From: Cellulosimicrobium funkei
GTDB lineage: Bacteria; Actinomycetota; Actinomycetes; Actinomycetales; Cellulomonadaceae
Length of the DNA stretch: 64,000 bases
Assembly: GCF_001019615.1 (NCBI RefSeq)
Contig: NZ_JNBQ01000004.1
Coordinates: 62,001 to 126,000 of the forward strand
Direction of reading: 5' to 3'
Positions 24,801 to 33,159 of the stretch are shown in pieces. Both the position numbers and the translations under genes were made by a program. The notes under the pieces were generated by a model. The model saw only the letters and a list, made by a program, of their open reading frames with translations, was not told the DNA's origin and did not search any database. Every line of letters starts with the position of its first letter. Position 1 is the stretch's first letter.

Positions 24801-26280
24801 CGTCGTCCGGGCCGGTGACCACGACGGTCGGGCCGGACACGTCCATGACCGTCCGGCACCACGCCGGGACGCGGGCCGCGTCGTCGAGCACGAGGAGCAG
24901 GTCGGTCCCCGTCGCCCCGAGCCGCTCCCAGGCCCGGGCGAGCTCGCCCGCGGGCGGGGCCCCGTCGACCACGAGGACGGCGGCCGGACCGGTCGGCGGT
25001 CGTGCGGTGTCCAGCGAGCCGACGGCGCTCGCCCGAGGGAGCCAGCGGCACCAGGCCCAGTCGGCCGCGGCGTGCGGCGGGTGCCGGAACGTCGGCACGG
25101 CACCGGTCGACAGGAGCTCTCCGAGCACGGCGCGCGCGGCGGCGAGCGCGAGGGCGCGGGGGCCGACGACGGCGACGCACCCGTCGGGGAGCCGCACGGG
25201 CGCGACGGGTGCGACCGCGACGGCGTGCAGGTCGGCGCCCGGGCCCGGCGGAGCCCCACCGGGGGGTGTGGCGACCGGTGCGAGCCGCGCGAGCGTCGCC
25301 CAGGTGAGCGCGTCTGCCGGCCGAGGGCGCAGCGGGTCGACGGGCGTCGTCGCGCGTGCGCCGTCGTCACCGGGCGTTCGCCTCACGTCGGACCCCGGAG
25401 CCGGACCTCGGCCGCCCCGACGGGCCGCGCGGCGTCGGCGGCCCTCGACGAGCGCGGGGCCGAGGAGCGCGAGCGGCCCGGCGAGGGCGAGCAGCGCGTA
25501 CAGCGGCTGGCGGAACGTCACGGCGAGGGCGAGCGACGCGACCGCGGGCACGACCGCGGTCGCGAGGTGGCCGGCGCTCGGCCGACCCGGGGACGCGTCG
25601 ACGGTGGCCGGGTCCACGGGGCCGGTGCGGGGTCCGTGCACGAGGGCGGGGCGCGGTCGCAGGGCGTAGACGCCGTGAGGGGTCGCGAGGGCGTCGCCCG
25701 TGCGCCACCGGACCGTGCGCCAGGACGGGAGCCGGCGACCGGCACCGGCCGGTCGTGCGACGAGGACCGCCGCGTCGTCGGGCACGCGCCGGGTCCCGCG
25801 CGGCACGCGGACTCTGACCCGCGTGCCACGTGGCGTGCCGCGGCGGCGGACGTCGAGCGCGTCGACCCGGGCGCGGCCCGCGCCGTCCGGGACGGCGACG
25901 AGCCGCCCCGCGTCCCCGCCCGCGAGGACGGCGACGTGGAGCGGGGCGGCGAGCACGGCGTCCGGGCGGGCCGCCCCGGCGACCGGCCTCCCGCCGGCGG
26001 GCACGACGGCGACCGTCGCCCCGGGGAGCAGGGGGCGGGTCCCGCAGCGCTGGTCGTCATCGACCGGGACGCCGTCCACGAGCAGGGCGGCGGTGCGCAG
26101 CTCCGGACGGCACACGAGCTCTGCGAGACCCCCGCGCACGTCGCCCAGGCGCGCCCCGGCCGGGAGCAGGACGTCCGTGGCGGGATGCACCGTGACGCGC
26201 AGCCACGCCTCGTCCCCTGGCCCGGCGCGCTCGGGCGCGGGGTCGGTGACGGGGGGCGTCGGGGCGGGGGCGGGTGGCAC
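21879..26280 (-). CDS. FtsK/SpoIIIE-family multi-ATPase, EssC/EccC-like, interrupted by an apparent +1 frameshift
   Basis: An uninterrupted product would have about 1466 residues: an N-terminal ubiquitin/FHA-like domain (about 20-95), two membrane helices near 245-285, a first ATPase domain with Walker A GTTGAGKS (about 606-613) and Walker B VVVVDEF (about 706), a second with degenerate P-loop GRARSGRTT (about 983), and a third with GPPGSGRTS (about 1266) and VVVVDDLD. This layout is that of the motor ATPase of type VII secretion. Reading must slip one base near 23230 to join the second and third ATPase domains. Start GTG 26280 is tentative, with no clear ribosome site. No WXG100, EccB/D/E or mycosin gene is nearby, so its substrate is unknown. 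Confidence 0.75.
23228..23232 (-). other. Frameshift site in the EssC/EccC-like gene (five-base C/G run)
   Basis: Upstream of this run the protein reads ...GSGLADLASHPG; downstream the natural continuation AGTVVDRDDPRRLVRLLR is one base out of phase. The run is five G on the coding strand, and deleting one G restores a continuous protein. Either the assembly has an extra base or the gene is broken here in this strain. Confidence 0.75.
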
Positions 26281-26327
26281 GCGGCGATGGTGCCCGACTC
26301 GGCGACCTCTCCGCCCGGGAACGAGCG

Positions 26328-26361
26328 CGCCCCTGTGGACGGAGGTCCGTCCACAGGGGCG
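26328..26361 (-). terminator. 15-bp stem-loop after the ABC transporter operon
   Basis: Bases 26328-26342 pair perfectly with 26347-26361 around an AGGT loop, 32 bases past the permease stop codon and 47 bases before the EssC-like start. It should end the ABC transporter transcript. Confidence 0.75.
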
Positions 26362-26393
26362 TGCGTCGACCGTCGGGCCCGACGAGCCGCGGC

Positions 26394-28952
26394 TCAGTCC
26401 ACGGCGAGCGCCGCGACGGGCGACGTGCGGGCGGCCGTCCGGCCGGGCACGACGGACGCGACGAGCCCCGCCACGAGCGCGACGACCAGCACGAGCGCGA
26501 TGTCCCGCCACGGCACCGCGAGCGACACGTCGCCCATGACGCTCAGCGCCGTCGCCGCGCCGGCCCAGCCGTACAGGACGCCCAGCACGATGCCGAGGAC
26601 CGCGCCGACGCCCGCGATGAGCATGCCCTCGATCGCGAGCATCCATCGGAGCTGGCCGCGGCTGAGCCCGATCGCGCGCAGGGTCGCGGACTCGCGGCGC
26701 CGCTCGATGACCGAGAGCGACAGCGTGTTCGCCACGCCGATGAGCGCGATGACGACGGCGACCGCGAGCAGGCCCACGATGACCCCGAGGATCGTGTCGA
26801 TGACGCTCTGCATCGCCGCGCGCTCGACGGCGATGCCGGCGACCTCGACGGGCGTGTCCGACTCGACGATCGCGTCCTGGATCGCCGGCACGACCTGCGT
26901 CGCGTCGCCCGTGTCGTCGATCCCGACCCACAGCCGGGACACGACCGCGTCCGGGTCCAGGGTCCGCGCGTCGTCCGCGTCGAGGAGCCAGCCGTCCCCG
27001 ATGGCGCCGACGTGGGCGGTCACCGCGAGGGTCGCCCCGTCCGGCCCGGTGAGCTCGAGCGTGTCGCCCTCGGCGACGTCCCAGGACTCGGCGTCGGCCT
27101 CGGGGACCATGAGCGTGCCGGGGGCGAACCCCGCGAGCACGTCCGGCGTGCGCACGACGTCGCGCGCCTGGCCCGGGTCGACGCCGTGCATCGTCATCTC
27201 GGTGCCGTCGGGCAGCGTGACCGTCGCCGCGGAGAGCTCGACGACGCGCGAGACGCCCTCGGTCCCCGAGACGGCGCGCACGACGTCGTCCGGCACGGCG
27301 TCGCCCGTCGACCCGTACGCGTCCGTCGCGACGAGGACGTCGACGGGGTACTGGTCGTCGAGCGCCGCGTCGAGCGAGGTGCGGGCGCTCGCGGCGCCGG
27401 TCGACATCATCGCGACGAGCGTGACGCCGATGAGCAGCGCGGTGCTCGTCGCCGTGGTGCGGCGCGGGTTGCGCAGCGTGTTCGCGGTGGCGAGGCGCGC
27501 CGTCGACCCGGTGCCGGCGAGGAGCCGGCCCACGAAGGACACGACGCCGGGCAGCCAGTACACCGCCCCGACGAGGACGCCGACAAACGACACGGCGCCG
27601 CCCGCGACGCCGGCGAGGAGCCCGATCTCGGGGCTGCCGGTGCCGCCGAGCCAGATGCCGCCGCCCAGGACCGCGAGGCCGCCGAGCGTGAGCAGGCTCG
27701 AGATCACGAGGCGCACGCGACCGCCGCCGCGCGAGAGGCTCGGCGCGTCGGCCGGGCGCAGCGCCTCGAGCGGGGCGACGCGCGTGGCGGCCCGGGCCGG
27801 GGCGAACGACGCGACGACCGTCACGAGGGTCCCCACGAGAAGGGGCACGAGCACGACCGCGGGCGTCACCGTGATCGTGGCCGGGATCGCCACGCCGAGG
27901 TCCGCGCCGCGGGCCACGAGGAGCGCGACCTGCGTGAGCAGGCAGCCGAGCAGGATGCCGCCCACGGAGGACAGGACGCCGAGGATCGTCGCCTCGGACA
28001 GGACCGACCGGGCGAGCTGCGAGCGGTTCGCGCCGACGGCCCGCAGGAGGGCCAGGGTGCGCGTGCGCTGCGCGACGAGCACCTGGAACGTGTTCGCGAT
28101 GACGAGCGCCGCGACGAGCAGCGCGACGGCGGCGAAGCCGAGGATGACGTACGTGAAGACGTCCTGGCCGCCCGTCATCTTCTGGGCCTGCGCCTGGGCG
28201 TGCTCGTCGGGCGTGACGGCCTCGGCCTCGTCCGGCGACGCGGCGACGAGGGCCGCGCGCGCCGTCTCGAGGTCCGTGTCCGGGGCGAGTCCCACCATCG
28301 CGGCGGAGTAGGTGCGCTCGGGGTCGTCGGGCATCGCCTGCGCGGCCTGCCACGCCGCCACGTCCTCGGCCGTCACGACGACGGCCCCGCCCATCTGGGC
28401 GTACGCGCCGTACGGGTCGTCGGTCGTCCCGACGACGGTCAGCTCGTCACGGATCTCCTCGTAGTCGCCGCCGTCGGGCGCGGAAGCGTCCCACACGTTG
28501 CGCGAGCTCGTGACGGTGTCGCCGATGCCGACGCCCAGGCGCTCGGCGACGGCGGTCGGGAGGGAGAGCTGGCCGGGCGCCGTCGGCATCGAGCCCTCGA
28601 CGACCTCCAGCGCCTCAAAGCGGGGGTCGGAGGGCGCGGGGACGCCGAGCTGGAACACGCGCTTCGCGCCGTGCGCGAGGTCGAGGTAGGTGAACTGGAC
28701 CGCGTCCACCGCGTCGACGCCCGCGACCGAGCGCAGCGCGTCCACGTCGGACGCCGTGAGGTCGCTCGGCGCGGAGACGACGAGGTCCGCGTCCGCGAAC
28801 TGCGCGGCGATCGAGTCGTTCGTGGTCTGGGTGATGACGTTGCCCGCGATCAGGGTCGCCGTGACGAACGCCGTCCCGATGACGATCGCGACGCCGGCTG
28901 CGACGAGGCGGCCGATGCTGCGGCGCATCTGCGCCAGGGTGAGGCGGAGCAT
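26394..28952 (-). CDS. FtsX/MacB-type ABC transporter permease
   Basis: An 852-residue permease with two FtsX halves. One N-terminal helix and a large extracytoplasmic MacB-like domain (about 45-265) are followed by three helices; a second set follows (helix about 455-475, another large outer domain, three C-terminal helices). Typical FtsX phrases are VAQRTRTLALLRAVGANRSQL and VIERRRESATLRAIGLSRGQL, the cytoplasmic loops that contact the ATPase. Such pairs export peptides, lipids or antimicrobials, or act as mechanotransmission machines for two-component systems. Its ATG overlaps the ATPase stop (TGATG). The two-component genes just upstream may control it. Substrate is unknown. Confidence 0.92.
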   Translation of the reverse strand: MLRLTLAQMRRSIGRLVAAGVAIVIGTAFVTATLIAGNVITQTTNDSIAAQFADADLVVSAPSDLTASDVDALRSVAGVDAVDAVQFTYLDLAHGAKRVFQLGVPAPSDPRFEALEVVEGSMPTAPGQLSLPTAVAERLGVGIGDTVTSSRNVWDASAPDGGDYEEIRDELTVVGTTDDPYGAYAQMGGAVVVTAEDVAAWQAAQAMPDDPERTYSAAMVGLAPDTDLETARAALVAASPDEAEAVTPDEHAQAQAQKMTGGQDVFTYVILGFAAVALLVAALVIANTFQVLVAQRTRTLALLRAVGANRSQLARSVLSEATILGVLSSVGGILLGCLLTQVALLVARGADLGVAIPATITVTPAVVLVPLLVGTLVTVVASFAPARAATRVAPLEALRPADAPSLSRGGGRVRLVISSLLTLGGLAVLGGGIWLGGTGSPEIGLLAGVAGGAVSFVGVLVGAVYWLPGVVSFVGRLLAGTGSTARLATANTLRNPRRTTATSTALLIGVTLVAMMSTGAASARTSLDAALDDQYPVDVLVATDAYGSTGDAVPDDVVRAVSGTEGVSRVVELSAATVTLPDGTEMTMHGVDPGQARDVVRTPDVLAGFAPGTLMVPEADAESWDVAEGDTLELTGPDGATLAVTAHVGAIGDGWLLDADDARTLDPDAVVSRLWVGIDDTGDATQVVPAIQDAIVESDTPVEVAGIAVERAAMQSVIDTILGVIVGLLAVAVVIALIGVANTLSLSVIERRRESATLRAIGLSRGQLRWMLAIEGMLIAGVGAVLGIVLGVLYGWAGAATALSVMGDVSLAVPWRDIALVLVVALVAGLVASVVPGRTAARTSPVAALAVD

Positions 28953-29776
28953 CAGGCGCGCACCGCCTGCGACGCGGTCGGGGCGGAGCCGTCGGCGCCC
29001 GGCGCCTCGAGCGTGCGCAGGGCGTCGAGCCCGGCGAGCACCGACTCGGGCGTCGGGTCGCTGATGTCGCCCGCGATCCGCCCGTCGGCGATGAGCACGA
29101 CGCGGTCCGCGTAGGCGGCGGCCGTCGGGTCGTGCGTGACCATGATGATCGTGCGGCCGAGCTCGCGGACCGAGCGGCGCAGGAAGCTCAGCACCTCCGC
29201 GCCCGAGCGCGAGTCGAGGTTGCCCGTCGGCTCGTCGGCGAAGACGACCTCCGGCCCAGCGATGAGGGCGCGCGCGATGGCGACACGCTGCTGCTGCCCG
29301 CCGGACAGCTCGCTCGGGCGGTGGCTGAGCCGCGCCTCGAGGCCGAGCGTGCGCACCAGCGTGTCGAACCACGCGCGGTCGACCTTGCCGTTCGCGAGCT
29401 CGACGGGCAGCGTGATGTTCTGCTCCGCCGTGAACATCGGCAGGAGGTTGAACGACTGGAACACGAACCCCACGCGGTCGCGGCGCAGCTGCGTGAGCGC
29501 GTTGTCGTTCAGGCCCGTGACCTCGGTGTCGCCGATGAACGCGTGGCCGCTCGTCGCGGTGTCCAGGCCCGCGAGCAGGTGCATGAGCGTCGACTTGCCC
29601 GAGCCCGACGGGCCCATGATGGCCGTGAAGTGGCCGCGCTCGAAGTCCACGTCCACGCCGTCGAGCGCGTGCACCGCCGCCTCGCCCGTGCCATAGGTCT
29701 TGCGCAGCGAGCGGGCCCGGACCGCGGGCGGGCCGGCGGGGGCGGGGTCGGTGGGGCGGTACACGGTCGTGTCCAC
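28952..29776 (-). CDS. ABC transporter ATP-binding protein, LolD/MacB type
   Basis: The 274-residue ATPase partner of the FtsX permease. All motifs are intact: Walker A GPSGSGKST, Q-loop FVFQSFNLLP, signature LSGGQQQRVAIARAL, Walker B VVFADEPTGNLDS and the H-loop MVTHDP. GTG 29776 is chosen since AGGAGATG lies just upstream and residues further upstream look non-coding. Its stop overlaps the permease start by one base. A C-terminal extension of about 40 residues follows the fold. Confidence 0.93.
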   Translation of the reverse strand: MDTTVYRPTDPAPAGPPAVRARSLRKTYGTGEAAVHALDGVDVDFERGHFTAIMGPSGSGKSTLMHLLAGLDTATSGHAFIGDTEVTGLNDNALTQLRRDRVGFVFQSFNLLPMFTAEQNITLPVELANGKVDRAWFDTLVRTLGLEARLSHRPSELSGGQQQRVAIARALIAGPEVVFADEPTGNLDSRSGAEVLSFLRRSVRELGRTIIMVTHDPTAAAYADRVVLIADGRIAGDISDPTPESVLAGLDALRTLEAPGADGSAPTASQAVRA

Positions 29777-29915
29777 GGCATCTCCTGGGTACGTCGAGGG
29801 TCGTCGTCGGGTCCGTCGCGCGCTCACGCCGACCAGGTCGGAGGCGTGCGCCGGGATCGTGGACGACGCTACGGAGCGGGCCTGCCCCGCCGCGTCCGGC
29901 GAGGGTCGGGTCCTG

Positions 29916-29938
29916 CACGGGAGGCGGGTCATCCCGTG
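29916..29938. promoter_or_regulatory. Inverted repeat CACGGGA-N9-TCCCGTG upstream of the ABC operon
   Basis: A perfect 7-bp dyad with a 9-base spacer, about 140 bases before the ATPase start and downstream of the NarL-type regulator gene. It is a candidate binding site for that response regulator. Apart from the adjacent terminator and a TAGCGT -10 candidate near 29866-29871, I see nothing else in the 29777-30024 gap. Confidence 0.35.
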
Positions 29939-29971
29939 GTCGTACCCGGCCCGCGCCGAGGGCTGACACGA

Positions 29972-30008
29972 CGGCGCCCCACGGGTCCCGGGGACCGGTG
30001 GGGCGCCG
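29972..30008 (-). terminator. Stem-loop after the NarL-type two-component operon
   Basis: CGGCGCCCCAC (29972-29982) pairs with GTGGGGCGCCG (29998-30008); an inner GGTCC/GGACC extends the stem. It begins 17 bases past the response-regulator stop. Confidence 0.75.
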
Positions 30009-30024
30009 ACGGGACGGGCGGGAG

Positions 30025-30768
30025 TCAGGCGCCCGGGCGGACCAGACCCGTCTCGTAGGCCGTGACGACGGCCTGGACGCGGTCGCGCGCGCCGAGCTTG
30101 GCGAGGATGCGGCCGACGTGCGTCTTGACCGTCGCCTCGGCGACGAACAGGTCGCTCGCGATCTCGGTGTTGGAGCGGCCGCGCGCCATGAGGACGAGGA
30201 CCTCGCGCTCGCGCTCGGTGAGGCCCTCGACGGCGGCGTGCGCGGGGGAGTCCTCGACCTGCTCGGCGGGCAGCGCGGTCACCAGGTGCTCGAGCAGGCG
30301 CCGCGTGGACGACGGCGCGATGACGGCGTCGCCGCGGTGCACCGTGCGGATCGCCGCGAGCATCTCCTCGGGCGGCGCGTCCTTCAGCAGGAACCCGCTC
30401 GCGCCGGACCGGATGGCCTCGAGCACGTACTCGTCGAGGTCGAACGTGGTGAGGACGATGACCTTGGGCGCGTGCCCGCCGTCGGCCGCCGCCGCCGTGA
30501 GCCGGGCCGTGGTCTGGAGCCCGTCGAGGTGCGGCATGCGGACGTCCATGAGCACGACGTCGACCGGGTGGTCGGCGAGCAGACGCAGGGCCTGGAGCCC
30601 GTCCCCCGCCTCGACCGCGACCGTGAGGTCCGGCTGCGAGTCGATGACCATGCGGAAGCCCGCGCGCACGAGCTGCTGGTCGTCGACGAGCGCGATGCGC
30701 ACGGGCTCGAGGGGCTCGAGCGGGTCTGCGGCGTACGCCCCGTCGGGGACGGGGAAGGCGTCGGTCAT
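30025..30768 (-). CDS. NarL/LuxR-family response regulator
   Basis: A 247-residue DNA-binding response regulator. The receiver domain has acidic pair DD at 29-30, phospho-acceptor D75 in VVLMDVRMPHLDG and K in FLLKDAPP. The LuxR-type helix-turn-helix at the C-terminus reads LTEREREVLVLMARGRSNTE and then VKTHVGRILAKLGARDRVQA. About 22 extra residues precede the receiver domain. Its ATG overlaps the stop of the upstream kinase gene (ATGA), so it pairs with that kinase. The adjacent ABC exporter is a plausible target. Confidence 0.94.
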   Translation of the reverse strand: MTDAFPVPDGAYAADPLEPLEPVRIALVDDQQLVRAGFRMVIDSQPDLTVAVEAGDGLQALRLLADHPVDVVLMDVRMPHLDGLQTTARLTAAAADGGHAPKVIVLTTFDLDEYVLEAIRSGASGFLLKDAPPEEMLAAIRTVHRGDAVIAPSSTRRLLEHLVTALPAEQVEDSPAHAAVEGLTEREREVLVLMARGRSNTEIASDLFVAEATVKTHVGRILAKLGARDRVQAVVTAYETGLVRPGA

Positions 30769-32327
30769 GATGTCCTGTCGGTCGGTCGGTCGAGGGCCGG
30801 GTTCGAGGAGTCGGCCCCGACCGGCGGTGGTGGAAGCGGGGGCGTCACGGCGGACGGGCGGCCCGGAGCCATCCTGCCCGACGGCGCGGGCGGCGGTGCG
30901 GGGACGGGCTGTCCCGGAGGCCGGGGGACGGCGCCCGGAGCGGGCGCGGCGCCCGGCAGGGCCGGCACGGGGATGCGCAGGTGCACGCGGAAGCCGCCCC
31001 CAGGACGCGGACCCACCTGCACGGACCCGCCGAAGAGCGCGGCGCGCTCGCGCATGCCCAGCACGCCGTAGCCGCCGGGCCGGGAGTCCTGGCGCGCCAC
31101 GGCGGACGTCGACGCGCCCCGCCCGTCGTCCTCGACCTCCAGGTCCAGGGTGGTGGCGCCCCACCGCACGACGACGGTGACCTCCGGGTCGGGACCGGCG
31201 TGCTTGAGCACGTTGGTCAGCGCCTCCTGGCACACGCGGTAGACCGTGAGCCCGGCCCCGGGCGGCAGCGGGCGCGCCTGGCCGACGCGGACGAACGACA
31301 CGCGCATGCCGCTGTCACGCACCTGCGCGACGAGCGTCTCGAGGTCCGCGGTGTCCGGCTGGGGCGCGCGCTCGAGCGCCGCCGTCGCGGCGCTCGCGGG
31401 CGCCGGGTGCGCGGGTGCGGCCGGCCCGTAGGGCGAGCCGTCGGGCGGTGTCCCGGGCGCGCCGCGTCCTGACGGCAGCGCGAGCGTCCCGGCCGGCCCG
31501 ACGGCGCCCGGGGGCACGACGACGCGCGGCGGCTCCGACCGGAGGACCCCCAGGAGCCGGCGCATGTCCGCCAGCGCCGTGCGACCGGTCTCGGACACGG
31601 TCGCGAGCGCGCGCGTCGCGGCCTCGGGGTCGTGGGCGGCGGCGTACCGGCCGCCGTCGGCCTGGGCGATGACGACGGAGAGGGAGTGGGCGACGATGTC
31701 GTGCATCTCCCGCGCGATGCGGGCCCGCTCGGCGGCGGTCGCGATCTGCGCCTGCTGGTCGCGCTCGACCTCGAGCCGTTCCGCGCGGTCGACGAGCGCG
31801 GCGATCGTCTCGCGCCGGGAGCGGCGGACGAGGCCGAACGCCCACACCGCGAGGAAGGTCATGCCGCCGAACGCGGACGTGAAGAAGACCATCGTCGCGA
31901 GGTCGGTGAGGCGGCCCGACAGCAGCCCGAGCGCGATCCCGAGGACGACCGCCCCGACGAGGGAGGCCACGATGGCCGTCCGGTGCGCCCAGCGGGGACC
32001 GTAGACCGTCACGGAGTAGAGCGCGACGAGCACCGCGAAGTCGGCAGGGAAGATCACGAGATAGCCGGCGAGCAGGTGCACGAGCGCGACGGAGTACACC
32101 GTGATCGCCGACGCGAGCGGGCGGGAGCGGCGCCAGGGCAGCGGGGCGAGGAGCAGCAGCGCCCAGAACGCGGCCCACCCGCCGCTCGTGCCCGTACCGC
32201 CCGCGCCCATCGACGTGAACGCCGCGGACGCGGGCACGAACACGACGGCGAGGACGAGCGTGACGGTGAGGTCCACACCGAACCGGTGCTCGTCGGACCA
32301 CTGCCCGAGGCGCTCGTACCATCCCAT
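30765..32327 (-). CDS. NarL-type sensor histidine kinase (HisKA_3)
   Basis: A 520-residue membrane kinase. The N-terminal half has four or five transmembrane helices with little outer sequence, so it probably senses within the membrane. HisKA_3 follows with H209 in AREMHDIVAHSLSVVIAQADG, then a Pro/Ala/Gly-rich linker (about 275-330), HATPase_c with EALTNVLKHAG, and DDGRGAS...GYGVLGMRERAALFGG. A long proline-rich C-terminal tail (about 55 residues) is unusual. The ATG is preceded by TAGGCT seven bases upstream (leaderless). It is co-translated with the NarL-type regulator and divergent from a second two-component system. Confidence 0.93.
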   Translation of the reverse strand: MGWYERLGQWSDEHRFGVDLTVTLVLAVVFVPASAAFTSMGAGGTGTSGGWAAFWALLLLAPLPWRRSRPLASAITVYSVALVHLLAGYLVIFPADFAVLVALYSVTVYGPRWAHRTAIVASLVGAVVLGIALGLLSGRLTDLATMVFFTSAFGGMTFLAVWAFGLVRRSRRETIAALVDRAERLEVERDQQAQIATAAERARIAREMHDIVAHSLSVVIAQADGGRYAAAHDPEAATRALATVSETGRTALADMRRLLGVLRSEPPRVVVPPGAVGPAGTLALPSGRGAPGTPPDGSPYGPAAPAHPAPASAATAALERAPQPDTADLETLVAQVRDSGMRVSFVRVGQARPLPPGAGLTVYRVCQEALTNVLKHAGPDPEVTVVVRWGATTLDLEVEDDGRGASTSAVARQDSRPGGYGVLGMRERAALFGGSVQVGPRPGGGFRVHLRIPVPALPGAAPAPGAVPRPPGQPVPAPPPAPSGRMAPGRPSAVTPPLPPPPVGADSSNPALDRPTDRTS

Positions 32328-32334
32328 GCGTTCC

Positions 32335-32340
32335 AGCCTA
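32335..32340 (-). promoter_or_regulatory. Leaderless -10 box of the NarL-type kinase gene
   Basis: TAGGCT on the minus strand ends 7 bases before the ATG at 32327, with no ribosome site between. Confidence 0.6.
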
Positions 32341-32420
32341 GGCAGAGGGCGGCGACGGGGCGTCCGACCAGGGTCGCAGAGTTCACGAGACACGATGGGA
32401 CCGAAGTCGTAGTGATGCCC

Positions 32421-32426
32421 TAGCAT
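32421..32426 (+). promoter_or_regulatory. Leaderless -10 box of the OmpR-type regulator gene
   Basis: TAGCAT ends 6 bases before ATG 32433. The 105-base gap thus carries two divergent, apparently leaderless promoters. Confidence 0.6.
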
Positions 32427-32432
32427 GAGCGA

Positions 32433-33116
32433 ATGACCCACGTACTGCTAGCGGAGGACGACCCGGCGATTGCCGAACCTTTGGCGCGCGCACTGACACG
32501 TGAGGGTTACAACGTCGTCGTCCAAGGAACTGGTCAAGGGGCGATCGACTCCGCGAGCGGTGCGGACATCGTGGTGCTCGATCTGGGCCTTCCGGACATG
32601 GACGGCCTCGACGTCGCGCGCGAGATCCGTCACAAGGGCCTCACCACCCCGGTGCTCGTGCTCACCGCCCGGGCCGACGAGGTGGACCTCGTCGTGGGCC
32701 TGGACGCCGGTGCCGACGACTACGTCACGAAGCCGTTCCGGCTCGCCGAGCTGCTCGCCCGGGTGCGGGCGCTCCTGCGCCGCTCGCACGGCGAGCAGGT
32801 GGACGAGGAGGAGCTCGCCGCGCAGGACGTGCGCATCGACGTCTCCGCGCACCGCGCGTTCCAGGGCGAGCGCGAGCTGCACCTGACCACCAAGGAGTTC
32901 GAGCTGCTGCGCGTGCTCGTCGCGAGCGCGGGCTCGGTCGTCGTGCGCGACGCCCTCATGCGCGACGTGTGGGGCTCCGAGCCGGTGGGTTCGACCAAGA
33001 CGCTCGACATGCACGTGTCGTGGCTGCGCCGCAAGCTCGGCGACGACGCGAACGCGCCGCGCTACATCTCGACGGTCCGCGGTCTCGGTTTCCGTTTCGA
33101 GACCGGCGAGAGCTGA
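32433..33116 (+). CDS. OmpR/PhoB-family response regulator
   Basis: A 227-residue regulator with receiver domain (DD at 9-10, phospho-acceptor D50 in VVLDLGLPDMDG, K in DDYVTKPFRLAELLARV) and C-terminal winged helix (TTKEFELLRVLV, SWLRRKLGDD, YISTVRGLGFRFE). The first 110 bases carry more A/T-ending codons than the neighbours. The kinase gene follows after 43 bases, so the two form one operon. A tidy match in order to actinobacterial systems beside purK is seen, but the signal is unknown. Confidence 0.94.
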   Translation: MTHVLLAEDDPAIAEPLARALTREGYNVVVQGTGQGAIDSASGADIVVLDLGLPDMDGLDVAREIRHKGLTTPVLVLTARADEVDLVVGLDAGADDYVTKPFRLAELLARVRALLRRSHGEQVDEEELAAQDVRIDVSAHRAFQGERELHLTTKEFELLRVLVASAGSVVVRDALMRDVWGSEPVGSTKTLDMHVSWLRRKLGDDANAPRYISTVRGLGFRFETGES

Positions 33117-33159
33117 CCGACCCCGGCCAGGGGACCAGGACACGGGAGCGAGGAGCAGC

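Noticed and set aside
24685-29114. Long plus-strand open frames opposite the EssC-like and ABC permease genes
   Set aside because: Low-complexity Ser/Thr/Arg or His/Arg-rich products without motifs, antisense to well-supported genes.
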